Assembly (NCBI RefSeq): GCF_029846275.1
Contig: NZ_JARVWS010000003.1
Span: 682,001-746,000, forward strand
Direction: 5' to 3'
DNA: 64,000 bases
DNA from: Nocardioides sp. CER19
GTDB taxonomy: Bacteria > Actinomycetota > Actinomycetes > Propionibacteriales > Nocardioidaceae
How positions within the stretch are numbered: the stretch's first letter is position 1; each line of letters begins with the position of its first letter. Below, piece after piece: positions 25,846 to 33,431 of this stretch. Below the pieces are notes generated by a model. That model did no database searches, had not been told where the DNA came from, and worked only from the letters and a program-made list of their open reading frames with translations. Made by a program: the position numbers and the translations under genes.

Positions 25846-26427
25846 CTACGGCAGCTCGCGTGCCGAGCGCTCCTCGACACGGGCGAGCAGCGGATCCCGG
25901 AGCCCGACGGTGTCGGTCGCCCAGAACGCCTCCGAGTAGACCAGGCGGCCGGTCATCCACGGCTCGTGCGCGGGCAGCAGCGCGACCTGGAAGGCCCGCT
26001 CCGGGATCCGTGTCGAGGGGCGCTCGAAGCCGAGCGACGCGCCCGGGCTGAATCCCCGGGCGCCGTAGTAGGACCAGGCGCCCTCGAGGAAGACCGCCGG
26101 CGCTCCCCGCTCGGCGGCGCTCCGCAGCGCAGCGTCGACCAGCGCCGTACCGATGCCGCCGCCCTGCCGGTCAGGGCTCACCGACAGCGGCGAGAGCACC
26201 AGGACCTCGACCAGCTCCCGGCGCGCGTCCACCCACCCCCGGGACAGGCCGACGTGCCCGACGACCTCGTCGCCCTCCACCGCGACCAGGCTGGCGCGCT
26301 CGGCGCCCGTGGCCGCGAGGGCACGCATCATCAGGACGGTCCGGCCGTCGAGCTCCTCGTCGAACGCCGCGGCCACGACCGCCTCGACGGCGGGCAGGTC
26401 GGCGTACGTCGCCTCTCGGATCTCCAC
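25846..26427 (-). CDS. GNAT-family N-acetyltransferase
   Basis: This 193-residue protein has the GNAT core: residues about 45-110 with VVGHVGLSRG, LSPLSVSPDRQGGGIGTALVDAAL (acetyl-CoA pyrophosphate loop Q-G-G-G-I-G) and the closing FLEGAWSYYGARGFSPG. It would transfer an acetyl group from acetyl-CoA to an amine that cannot be named from sequence. The GTG start lies six bases after TAGCGT (26434-26439), so the mRNA is probably leaderless. It is divergent from the LacI gene. Confidence 0.85.
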   Translation of the reverse strand: MEIREATYADLPAVEAVVAAAFDEELDGRTVLMMRALAATGAERASLVAVEGDEVVGHVGLSRGWVDARRELVEVLVLSPLSVSPDRQGGGIGTALVDAALRSAAERGAPAVFLEGAWSYYGARGFSPGASLGFERPSTRIPERAFQVALLPAHEPWMTGRLVYSEAFWATDTVGLRDPLLARVEERSARELP

Positions 26428-26510
26428 GAGGCGACGCTAGGCGGCCGCTCCCCGGCGCGCATCGGAATTGGGCCGGTGGCGCGGCCACTAGACTCCCAGC
26501 ACTCAGGCAG

Positions 26511-26522
26511 CGAAGCGCTTCG
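26511..26522. promoter_or_regulatory. LacI operator (autoregulatory)
   Basis: CGAAGCGCTTCG is a perfect 12-bp palindrome with a central CG pair, as in LacI-family sites. It lies 12 bases before the LacI start codon, between a TAGACT -10-like box (26489-26494) and the ribosome-binding site, where bound repressor would block transcription. Confidence 0.72.
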
Positions 26523-26534
26523 ACCGGAGGTGGG

Positions 26535-27545
26535 ATGGCCAACATCGCAGACGTCGCGAAGGCGGCCGGCGTCTCCGCGAGCACGGTGTCCTACGTGCTC
26601 AGCGGCAAGCGGACGATCTCGAAGGAGACGGCCGATCGGGTGCACCGCGCGATCCGGGAGATGGACTACCGTCCCAACGCCGGAGCCCGGGCGCTGGCCA
26701 GCGCACGCACCAACATCATCGGCCTCGTTGTGCCCCTCCGCGCCGGCCAGAACGTGCCGGTCGTCATGGAGTTCGTCGCCGCGGTCGTGACGAGGGCGCG
26801 GTCGCACGACCACGACGTCCTGCTGCTGACCCAGGACGAGGGTGTCGACGGTCTGCGTCGCGTGGCCGCCTCCGCCCTGGTCGACGCCCTCATCGTCATG
26901 GACGTCCAGGCCAAGGACCCGCGCCTGACGGCGCTGCGCAGCCTCGACACGCCTGCGGTGCTCATCGGCGTCCCCGAGCGGTCCACCGGGCTGAGCGCGG
27001 TCGACCTCGACTTCGCGGCAGCCGGCAGTCGGGCCATCGAACACCTCGCCGAGCTCGGACACCGCAGGATCGGCTTCATCGGTCAGCCGCCCAAGGTCTA
27101 CGAGCGCGGCACCGGTTACGCCGAGCGGCTGCTCACCGGCCTCCACACCGCCGCCGCCGAGCACGACGTCACGCTCTCCGTCGCGCCCTGCGAGTCGTCG
27201 ATGGCCGGACTCCGTGCGAGTGTCACCCAGCTGCTCGACGAGCAGCCCGGCCTGACGGCCCTGATCGTGCACAACGAGTCGGTGCTGCCGGCGCTGCGCG
27301 AGGTCCTCCTCGAGCGTGAGCGCCGGCTGCCCGACGACGTCGCCGTCGTGGCGATCTGCCCCGACGACATGGCTTCGAGCCACGGCATCGACTACACCAA
27401 CATCGCGATCCCCGCCGACGAGCTCGGCACGGCTGCCGTCGACATGGTCATGAGCCGACTGCCCGGCAAGAACTCCGCCGAGACCCGGCTGCTCGCCCCC
27501 GACCTCACCGTCCGCGACACGACGCCTGATCTCAAGGCGCGTTGA
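26535..27545 (+). CDS. LacI-family transcriptional repressor
   Basis: This 336-residue protein has the LacI helix-turn-helix and hinge at residues 3-55 (NIADVAKAAGVSASTVSYVL, hinge RPNAGARALAS), then a periplasmic-binding-protein-like sugar domain. The ribosome-binding site is GGAGGTGGG. Three near-identical palindromes with GAAGCGCTTC cores lie before it, at its stop codon and before the GH3 gene, so it most likely represses itself and the GH3 enzyme. A related site precedes the rhamnosidase. The inducer is probably a plant-derived sugar, but its identity is unknown. Confidence 0.9.
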   Translation: MANIADVAKAAGVSASTVSYVLSGKRTISKETADRVHRAIREMDYRPNAGARALASARTNIIGLVVPLRAGQNVPVVMEFVAAVVTRARSHDHDVLLLTQDEGVDGLRRVAASALVDALIVMDVQAKDPRLTALRSLDTPAVLIGVPERSTGLSAVDLDFAAAGSRAIEHLAELGHRRIGFIGQPPKVYERGTGYAERLLTGLHTAAAEHDVTLSVAPCESSMAGLRASVTQLLDEQPGLTALIVHNESVLPALREVLLERERRLPDDVAVVAICPDDMASSHGIDYTNIAIPADELGTAAVDMVMSRLPGKNSAETRLLAPDLTVRDTTPDLKAR

Positions 27546-27553
27546 AGCGCTTC
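27544..27553. promoter_or_regulatory. second LacI operator at the end of the lacI-type gene
   Basis: GAAGCGCTTC is a perfect 10-bp palindrome overlapping the LacI stop codon, about 100 bases from the operator in front of GH3. The spacing would allow looping between sites. Confidence 0.55.
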
Positions 27554-27623
27554 GCCGAATTGGCCACCGATCACCGTTGACACGGCCGCCGGTGGCGGGC
27601 GAACATCTCCCCATCCGCGACGT

Positions 27624-27665
27624 TGTGACTGCGGTCACGTGTGCCACATCGTCGAAGCGCTTCGA
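27624..27665 (+). promoter_or_regulatory. CRP-like site and LacI operator before the GH3 gene
   Basis: TGTGACTGCGGTCACG (27624-27639) matches the CRP/GlxR consensus TGTGA-N6-TCACA in nine of ten positions. TCGAAGCGCTTCGA (27652-27665) is a perfect 14-bp LacI palindrome. TTGTGA (27623-27628) and CATCGT (27647-27652) are spaced 18 bases as a possible -35/-10. Dual control by cAMP status and by the adjacent LacI is inferred. Confidence 0.6.
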
Positions 27666-27686
27666 TTCTCGGGAGGATGCGCCCTC

Positions 27687-29837
27687 ATGTCCGCACGCCA
27701 TCACCGCCGTCTACGCCGCCTCGGCGTCGTCGCCGCTGCCCTTGCCGCCGGGGCCACGGCTCTCGCCCCGACGGCCACCTCGGTCGCCGCCGACCCGGAC
27801 CCGTCGACCTGCAACAGCCTTCCGTTCCGCGACACCTCGCGGAGCATGCAGGCGCGGCTCGACGACCTGATGGGCCGGCTGACGCTCGACGAGAAGATCG
27901 GCCTGATGCACCAGTACCAGCAGCCGATCCCCCGGCTGTGCATCGGTCTCTTCAAGGCCGGCACCGAGGCCCTGCACGGTGTGGCGTGGTCCAACAGCTA
28001 TCAGGACAACAGCGTCGTCACCGCGACCGCCACCGCCTTCCCGCAGGCGGTCGGCCTCGCCAGCACCTGGGACCCCGCCCTCATCGAGCAGGTCGGCTCC
28101 GCCGTCGGCGACGAGGCACGTGGGATGCACGCCAAGAACCCCGACGTCTTCGGGCTCAACCTCTGGGCACCGGTCGTCAACCTGCTGCGCGACCCGCGCT
28201 GGGGCCGCAACGAAGAGGGCTACTCCGAGGACCCGACCCTGACGAGCGAGATCGCGACGGCGTACGGCTCCGGAATCCAGGGCGACGACCCGACGTACCT
28301 CAAGGCGGCGCCGACACTGAAGCACTTCCTGGCCTACAACAACGAGGTCAACCGGGACACGTCGTCCTCCAACCTCACGCCCCGCACCCTCCACGAGTAC
28401 GACGAGCAGGCGTTCGAGCCGACGCTGCGAGCCGACGCCGCCACCGGCGTGATGGCCTCCTACAACCTGGTCAACGGCCGGCCCAACACGGTCAGCCCGC
28501 TCCTCAACGAGATCCGCCACTGGTCCAGCAAGACACTCTTCAACGTCAGCGACGCCTTCGCGCCGCACAACCTGACCGGCTCGGAGCACTACTACGCGAC
28601 CGCACCCGAGGCGGACGGCGCGATGTTCAAGGCCGGCATCGACTCCTACGTCGCGGACGACAACAAGCCGGCCACGATGATCGCCGACGTCAAGGCGGCC
28701 CTCGCGCAGGGCTTCATCGACCAGGCCACCATCGACCGTGTGGACCGGGACGCGCTCTCGATCCGCTTCCGCCTCGGCGAGTTCGACCCCGACGGCGGCC
28801 CGTACGGGAAGATCGGCGCCGACGCGGTCAACACCCCGGCCAACCAGCGGCTGGCCCGCAAGACGGCCGGCGAGGCGATGGTCCTGCTCAAGAACCAGAA
28901 GAACGCCCTCCCGCTCAACGCCAGCAGCACCAAGAGCGTCGCGGTCATCGGCCAGCTCGAGGACTCCGTCTACAGCGACTGGTACGGCGGCAACCTGCCC
29001 TACAAGGTGACGGCGCTGCAGGGGATCAAGGAGCGGCTCGGCAGCGGTGCGAACGTCACCGGTACCGAGGGCGTCGACCGGATCGCGCTCAAGGACGTCG
29101 CCACCGGCAAGTACGTCACCGCGACCGGGACCGGCACGAGCAACACGGTGAGCGCGACCGCCGCCCAGCCCGACGCCAACGCCCAGTTCGACGTCTTCGA
29201 CTGGGGCCAGGGCATCGTCACGCTGCGCAACGCCGGCAACGGCAACGTCGTCGGCTCCGGCGGCGGCGGGTTCGTCACGCACGACGCCCAGCCGAACGGC
29301 TGGTACGTCCAGCAGCAGTTCAAGCTCGAGCGGCAGCCCGACGGCAGCTATGTCCTCCACTACGCGGGCAACGAGACGCACGAGAGCTGGTTCGGCAAGA
29401 ACACCTACGTGACGATCGGTGCCGGCGGCAAGCTGGTGGTCGGGGCCGACACCGCCGCCAAGGCCGCCCACTTCAGCAAGGACACGATCAGCAGCGGCAT
29501 CGACCAGGCCGTCGCCGCCGCCAAGAAGGCGCAGACCGCTGTGCTCGTGGTCGGCAGCATGCCGTTCATCAACGGCCGCGAGGCCGACGACCGCACCAGC
29601 ACGGCGCTCGCCGAGGGGCAGGAGGCGCTGGTCAAGGCGGTGCAGGCGGCCAACCCGAACACCGTGCTCGTGCTGCAGACGAGCTATCCGGACACCATCA
29701 CCTGGGAGCAGCAGCACGTGCCGGCCATCGTGTGGACCACGCACGCGGGTCAGGAGACCGGCCATGCCATCGCCGACGTGCTGTTCGGCGACGTCAACCC
29801 GTCCGGTCACCTGACCCAGACGTGGTACGACGGATGA
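27687..29837 (+). CDS. secreted GH3 glycosidase, N-terminal part of a frameshifted gene
   Basis: This reading frame of about 716 residues begins with a signal peptide (LGVVAAALAAGATALAPTA). It contains the GH3 catalytic domain (KHFLAYNNEVNRD; nucleophile Asp in LFNVSDAFAP) and the start of the GH3 C-terminal domain (LLKNQKNALPLN). Between them is an inserted beta-trefoil-like domain (IALKDVATGKYVTATG ... FKLERQPDGSYVLHYAG), and VVGSMPFINGREADDR follows. It stops at TWYDG, exactly where homologues continue. GGGAGG ten bases before the ATG fixes the start. The rest of the protein is encoded in another frame from 29836. Substrate specificity (glucose, xylose or other) is not readable. Confidence 0.85.
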   Translation: MSARHHRRLRRLGVVAAALAAGATALAPTATSVAADPDPSTCNSLPFRDTSRSMQARLDDLMGRLTLDEKIGLMHQYQQPIPRLCIGLFKAGTEALHGVAWSNSYQDNSVVTATATAFPQAVGLASTWDPALIEQVGSAVGDEARGMHAKNPDVFGLNLWAPVVNLLRDPRWGRNEEGYSEDPTLTSEIATAYGSGIQGDDPTYLKAAPTLKHFLAYNNEVNRDTSSSNLTPRTLHEYDEQAFEPTLRADAATGVMASYNLVNGRPNTVSPLLNEIRHWSSKTLFNVSDAFAPHNLTGSEHYYATAPEADGAMFKAGIDSYVADDNKPATMIADVKAALAQGFIDQATIDRVDRDALSIRFRLGEFDPDGGPYGKIGADAVNTPANQRLARKTAGEAMVLLKNQKNALPLNASSTKSVAVIGQLEDSVYSDWYGGNLPYKVTALQGIKERLGSGANVTGTEGVDRIALKDVATGKYVTATGTGTSNTVSATAAQPDANAQFDVFDWGQGIVTLRNAGNGNVVGSGGGGFVTHDAQPNGWYVQQQFKLERQPDGSYVLHYAGNETHESWFGKNTYVTIGAGGKLVVGADTAAKAAHFSKDTISSGIDQAVAAAKKAQTAVLVVGSMPFINGREADDRTSTALAEGQEALVKAVQAANPNTVLVLQTSYPDTITWEQQHVPAIVWTTHAGQETGHAIADVLFGDVNPSGHLTQTWYDG

Positions 29838-30693
29838 CACGCAGCTGCCGAGCATCCTCGACTACGACATCGCCAAGACCGGCGCGACCTACCTCTACCA
29901 CCAGGGTGGGGAGCTCTACCCCTTCGGCCACGGGCTCTCCTACACGAGCTTCCGCTACTCGCAGCTCAGCGCCGACCACTCCGTCGCGAAGAACGGGACG
30001 ATCGACGTCTCGGTGCGCGTCACCAACACGGGCACGCGCGCCGGCGGCGACGTGGTGCAGCTCTACTCCCACCAGCGCACGTCGCGCGACCAGCAGCCGA
30101 TCCAGCGCCTGCAGGCGTTCCAGCGGGTCCACCTGGCGGCAGGAGGCTCGACGGTCGTCCACTTCGCGCTCCCGGCGAGCAAGCTGGCGCACTGGGACGT
30201 CACCCGGAGCAAGTGGGTCGTCGAGCGGTCGACGTACGACCTGCTGGTCGGCGAGTCGGCGACCGCCATCCGGCAGTCGGCGGCGGTGAACGTGCGCGGC
30301 GAGATCATCCCGGCGCGTGACCTCTCCCGCACGACGCAGGCCCAGAACTTCGACGACTACTCCGGCACCACGCTGGTCGACGAGTCGAAGACCGGCGGCA
30401 CCGCGGTGGGGGCGACGGCGGCGGGCCAGTGGGTGAAGTACGCCGACGCGCAGCTGCGCGTCCCCCGGGCATTCACCGCCCGAGTGGCCAACTCGTCCGG
30501 CGCCGCCTCGACGGTCGAGGTGCGGCTGGACTCCCCCACGGGCCGGCTGCTCGGGACGGCCGACGTCCCGGCGACCACTGACAAGTACACCTACACCTCG
30601 GTGAGCGCTCCGCTCGCCCATGTCGGTGGCCGGCACAGCGTCTACCTGGTGCTCGGCAACGACGTCCGCCTGGCGTCCTTCTCCCTCTCCTGA
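29836..30693 (+). pseudogene. C-terminal part of the frameshifted GH3 gene (fibronectin III-like and carbohydrate-binding domains)
   Basis: Immediately after the TGA at 29835-29837, the +1 frame reads DTQLPSILDYDIAKTGATYL, then LYPFGHGLSYTSF, the normal continuation of a GH3 enzyme. It is followed by a fibronectin III-like domain (DVSVRVTNTGTRAGGDVVQLY) and a CBM6-like module (QNFDDYSGTTLVDESK, GQWVKYADAQL). There is no start codon or ribosome-binding site at the junction. One extra G at about 29832, or two missing bases, would join the frames. It is either a genuine frameshift or a sequencing error. The length of intact sequence on both sides argues that the lesion is recent. Confidence 0.8.
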
Positions 30694-30709
30694 GCCAGGT
30701 CGGCGACCT

Positions 30710-30745
30710 CGCCCCTCCCGCGCTGGAAGCAGTGCGGGAGGGGCG
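30710..30745. terminator. long stem-loop between convergent GH3 and oxidase genes
   Basis: CGCCCCTCCCGCGCTG pairs with CAGTGCGGGAGGGGCG (16 pairs including one G-T wobble) around a GAAG loop. It is 16 bases after the GH3 stop and probably terminates both converging transcripts. Confidence 0.82.
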
Positions 30746-30792
30746 AACGCCTGTCTGGGCGCCTCGGTTTCGAGGCTCGCGGTGCTCGAACC

Positions 30793-32202
30793 TCAACCAG
30801 CGGCGGGGGCCGTCTCGAAGACCTTGCCGGGGTTGAGGATGCCGGCCGGGTCGAGGGCCCGCTTCACCGCGCGGTGCATGTCGAGGACCGCGGGCGAGAG
30901 CTCCTGGCTGAGGCCGCCACGCTTGAGGAGGCCGACGCCGTGCTCGCCGGTGACGGTACCGGCGAGCGCGAGGGCCGCGGCGAGGATCTCGTCGAACGCC
31001 GCCTGGGCGCGCCGCGGCGCCGCCGCGTCGTCGGTCGGGACGATGAGGAGCGGGTGCAGGTTGCCGTCGCCGACGTGGGCGATGTTGGCGATCCGGATGT
31101 CGTGGCGGCCGGCGATCTCGTCGATGCGGCCGAGCATCTGGGTGACGGCCTGCTTCGGCACGCACACGTCCTCGGTGAGGACCGGGCCGAGCCGCTCGAG
31201 CGCCGGGTAGGCCAGCCGACGCGCCGCGAACAGGGCCTCCGCCTCGGCCTGGTCGGCCGACCGGCCGGCCCAGCTCGCGCCGGAGTCCTCGAACGCCGCG
31301 AGCAGTCCGTCGGCCGCCTGCTCGCCGGCCGAGCCCTGCTCGTCGACCTGGGCGAGGAGGACCGCGTTGGCGTCCACGGCGAGCCCCATGTTCTTCCACG
31401 CGTCGACCGCCTCGAGGCAGTGCCGGTCCACGAGCTCGAACACGGCCGGCGTGAGACCGCGCTCGGCGACGAGGCGGACTGCGTCGCCGGCGGCGACGAC
31501 CGAGTCGAAGAAGGCGGCGACGGTGTGACGTGGTGCGGGGAGCGGCCGCAGCCGCACTGTCACCTCGGTGACGATGCCCAGCGTGCCCTCGGAGCCGACC
31601 ATCAGGCTGACCAGGTCGTAGCCGGCGACGCCCTTCGCGGTACGCCGGCCGAGCCGGACCAGCTCCCCGCTGCCGGTGACGACCTCGAGCTCGAGGACGT
31701 AGTCGCGGGTCACGCCGTACTTCACGCAGCACAGCCCGCCCGCGTTGGTCGCGACGTTGCCGCCGATGGTCGACCAGGGCGAGCTGGCCGGGTCGGGCGG
31801 GTACCACAACCCGTCCTCGGCCACCCGCGCACGCAGGTGGTCGTTGACGACGCCGGGCTGGACGACGGCGAGGCGCTCGACCGGGTCGACGTGCAGCACC
31901 TTGTCCATCCGCTCGAGGCTGACCACGACGCAGCCGTCGACGGCGTTGGCGCCACCCGACAGCCCGGTCCCCGCGCCCCGCGCCACGACGGGCACGCCGC
32001 GCTCGAAGCACAGCCGCACCACCCGGCGTACGTCCTCGGCCGACTCGGCGACGACGACGGCGGCCGGGGTCCCGATCGGCGCCCAGTCGGCCCGGTCGTG
32101 GCTGAGCCGCTCGGTGCTCACCGGGTCGACGATGACCTTGCCGGTCACCGCGCCGTGCAGCGCGTCGACGAGCGGCTCGGCGGCGTCGGTGGCAGCGGTC
32201 AT
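30793..32202 (-). CDS. FAD-linked oxidase, GlcD / D-lactate dehydrogenase-like
   Basis: This roughly 469-residue protein has a PP-loop-type FAD-binding domain (about residues 45-220: VPVVARGAGTGLSGGANAV, TIGGNVATNAGGLCCVKYG, VGSEGTLGIVTEV) and a C-terminal cap domain (HVGDGNLHPLL, GEHGVGLLKRG). These are the motifs of the glycolate oxidase GlcD / D-2-hydroxyacid dehydrogenase group. It would oxidise a 2-hydroxy acid to the 2-keto acid. The frame is open to 32484, but GGAGA before the ATG at 32202 and the conserved beginning place the start there. No GlcE or GlcF partners are adjacent. Confidence 0.87.
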   Translation of the reverse strand: MTAATDAAEPLVDALHGAVTGKVIVDPVSTERLSHDRADWAPIGTPAAVVVAESAEDVRRVVRLCFERGVPVVARGAGTGLSGGANAVDGCVVVSLERMDKVLHVDPVERLAVVQPGVVNDHLRARVAEDGLWYPPDPASSPWSTIGGNVATNAGGLCCVKYGVTRDYVLELEVVTGSGELVRLGRRTAKGVAGYDLVSLMVGSEGTLGIVTEVTVRLRPLPAPRHTVAAFFDSVVAAGDAVRLVAERGLTPAVFELVDRHCLEAVDAWKNMGLAVDANAVLLAQVDEQGSAGEQAADGLLAAFEDSGASWAGRSADQAEAEALFAARRLAYPALERLGPVLTEDVCVPKQAVTQMLGRIDEIAGRHDIRIANIAHVGDGNLHPLLIVPTDDAAAPRRAQAAFDEILAAALALAGTVTGEHGVGLLKRGGLSQELSPAVLDMHRAVKRALDPAGILNPGKVFETAPAAG

Positions 32203-32305
32203 GACAGGTCTCCGAGCGGCGTCATGCTCCCGATCCAACCAAACGCCGTGGCGGGCGCGTGTCCGGGGCCGGGGCCGCGCCGGCGCGCCGACGTACGCTC
32301 GGGCC

Positions 32306-33172
32306 ATGGCGCTCGTGGAGCAGGTCAGGACGAGCCTCGCGACCGCGATCCTGCAGCGCGTGGCGGGGCCGGACAGCGACCGCGAGCACCAGCGCATCCA
32401 CCATCGCCCGGGTCCGCGGTGGTTCGAGCCGGGCAGCCCGATCACCCGGGTGCACGGGGACGCGTCGATGTTCATCGGCGGCATCCGCGCCCTGTTGCTG
32501 CAGTCGCTGCACCCGGCGGCGATGCGCGGCGTCTCCGAGCACAGTGGCTACCGCGGCGACATGTGGGGGCGGCTGGCGCGCACCAGCCGGTTCATCGCCG
32601 TGACCACGTTCGGCCACGCCGACGACGCCGAGGAGGCCGTCGCCCTGGTGCGGCGCATCCACGAGCACGTCAACGGCACCATGCCCGACGGCACTCCCTA
32701 CACTGCGACCGACCCGCACCTGCTGGCCTGGGTGCACGCCGCCGAGATCGACAGCTTCCTGGTCGCGCACCAGGCCTACGGCAAGCGCCCTCTCGACGCC
32801 GCCGGCCGCGATGAGTACGTCGCCCAGACGGCCGAGATCGCCCGGCGGCTCGGTGTCATCGAACCGCCGACGACCGAGCGCGAGCTGCGGCAGCTGCTGG
32901 CGTCGTACCGACCCGAGCTGCGCGCCACCCCCGAGGCGCGCGAGGCGACCGGCTACCTCCTGTGGCGGCCGCCCCTTCCGGCGGCGGCACGCGTCCCGTA
33001 CGGCGTCCTCGTGTCTGCGGCGATCGGGTTGATGCCGCGCTGGAGCCGCCGACCGCTGGGGCTGCCGTGGCTCCCGGTCGCCGAGCGGACCGTCGTCCGC
33101 GCGCTCGGCACGTGCGCGACCGGCACGATTCGATGGGCGATGAGTCGACCGGTGCCGAGCAGCACGGCCTGA
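32306..33172 (+). CDS. MpaB/Rv2237-type oxygenase family protein (DUF2236)
   Basis: This 288-residue helical protein has the DUF2236 pattern: LLLQSLHPAAMRGVSEHS near 65-85, TTFGHADDAEEAV, HEHVNGTMPDGTPYTATDP, then LLAWVHAAEIDSFL. The family includes latex-clearing-type haem oxygenases and MpaB from mycophenolic acid biosynthesis, with conserved His residues as haem ligands. The substrate here is unknown. TACGCT (32294-32299) ends six bases before the ATG, so the mRNA is probably leaderless. It is divergent from the GlcD-like oxidase. Confidence 0.82.
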   Translation: MALVEQVRTSLATAILQRVAGPDSDREHQRIHHRPGPRWFEPGSPITRVHGDASMFIGGIRALLLQSLHPAAMRGVSEHSGYRGDMWGRLARTSRFIAVTTFGHADDAEEAVALVRRIHEHVNGTMPDGTPYTATDPHLLAWVHAAEIDSFLVAHQAYGKRPLDAAGRDEYVAQTAEIARRLGVIEPPTTERELRQLLASYRPELRATPEAREATGYLLWRPPLPAAARVPYGVLVSAAIGLMPRWSRRPLGLPWLPVAERTVVRALGTCATGTIRWAMSRPVPSSTA

Positions 33173-33375
33173 CCTGGGGCAACCCCAAAAGACGACGGGT
33201 TGGTCGATCTCGCGACGGGTTCTCGTCGCCCCCGCCCATCTGTTTCCGATGCCGTGTCAGCCCGCGCCGCGGGCTGCCGCCCAGCGGTGAGCCATGACCC
33301 CCGCAGCCACAACAGACGGTTGACCACTCACCGCTCAGCCGCAACCGCCGCCCCGCACCGGCACCCACCCGCACA

Positions 33376-33407
33376 TCGCCCCCGCCAGCGAGCGCCGGTG
33401 GGGGCGA
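33376..33407. terminator. stem-loop between convergent MpaB-like and GH13 genes
   Basis: TCGCCCCCGCC pairs with GGTGGGGGCGA (11 pairs with one G-T wobble) around a 10-base loop. It lies in the 259-base region between two converging genes. No gene is otherwise supported there. Confidence 0.65.
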
Positions 33408-33431
33408 CGTACGTCGTCAGACCGGAAGCGG

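Noticed and set aside
29826..29842. programmed +1 frameshift in the GH3 gene
   Set aside because: The TGA is preceded by GGA, which cannot re-pair one base downstream as in prfB, and there is no upstream Shine-Dalgarno-like stimulator. A mutation or sequence error is simpler.
27711..29855. 714-residue minus-strand ORF opposite GH3
   Set aside because: It is an antisense shadow of low complexity, Val/Gly/Asp/Arg-rich, with no family motif.
27641..30289. 882-residue plus-strand ORF overlapping the GH3 gene
   Set aside because: It is the out-of-frame, Arg/Gly/Pro-rich shadow of the GH3 gene. The GH3 motifs are all in the other frames.
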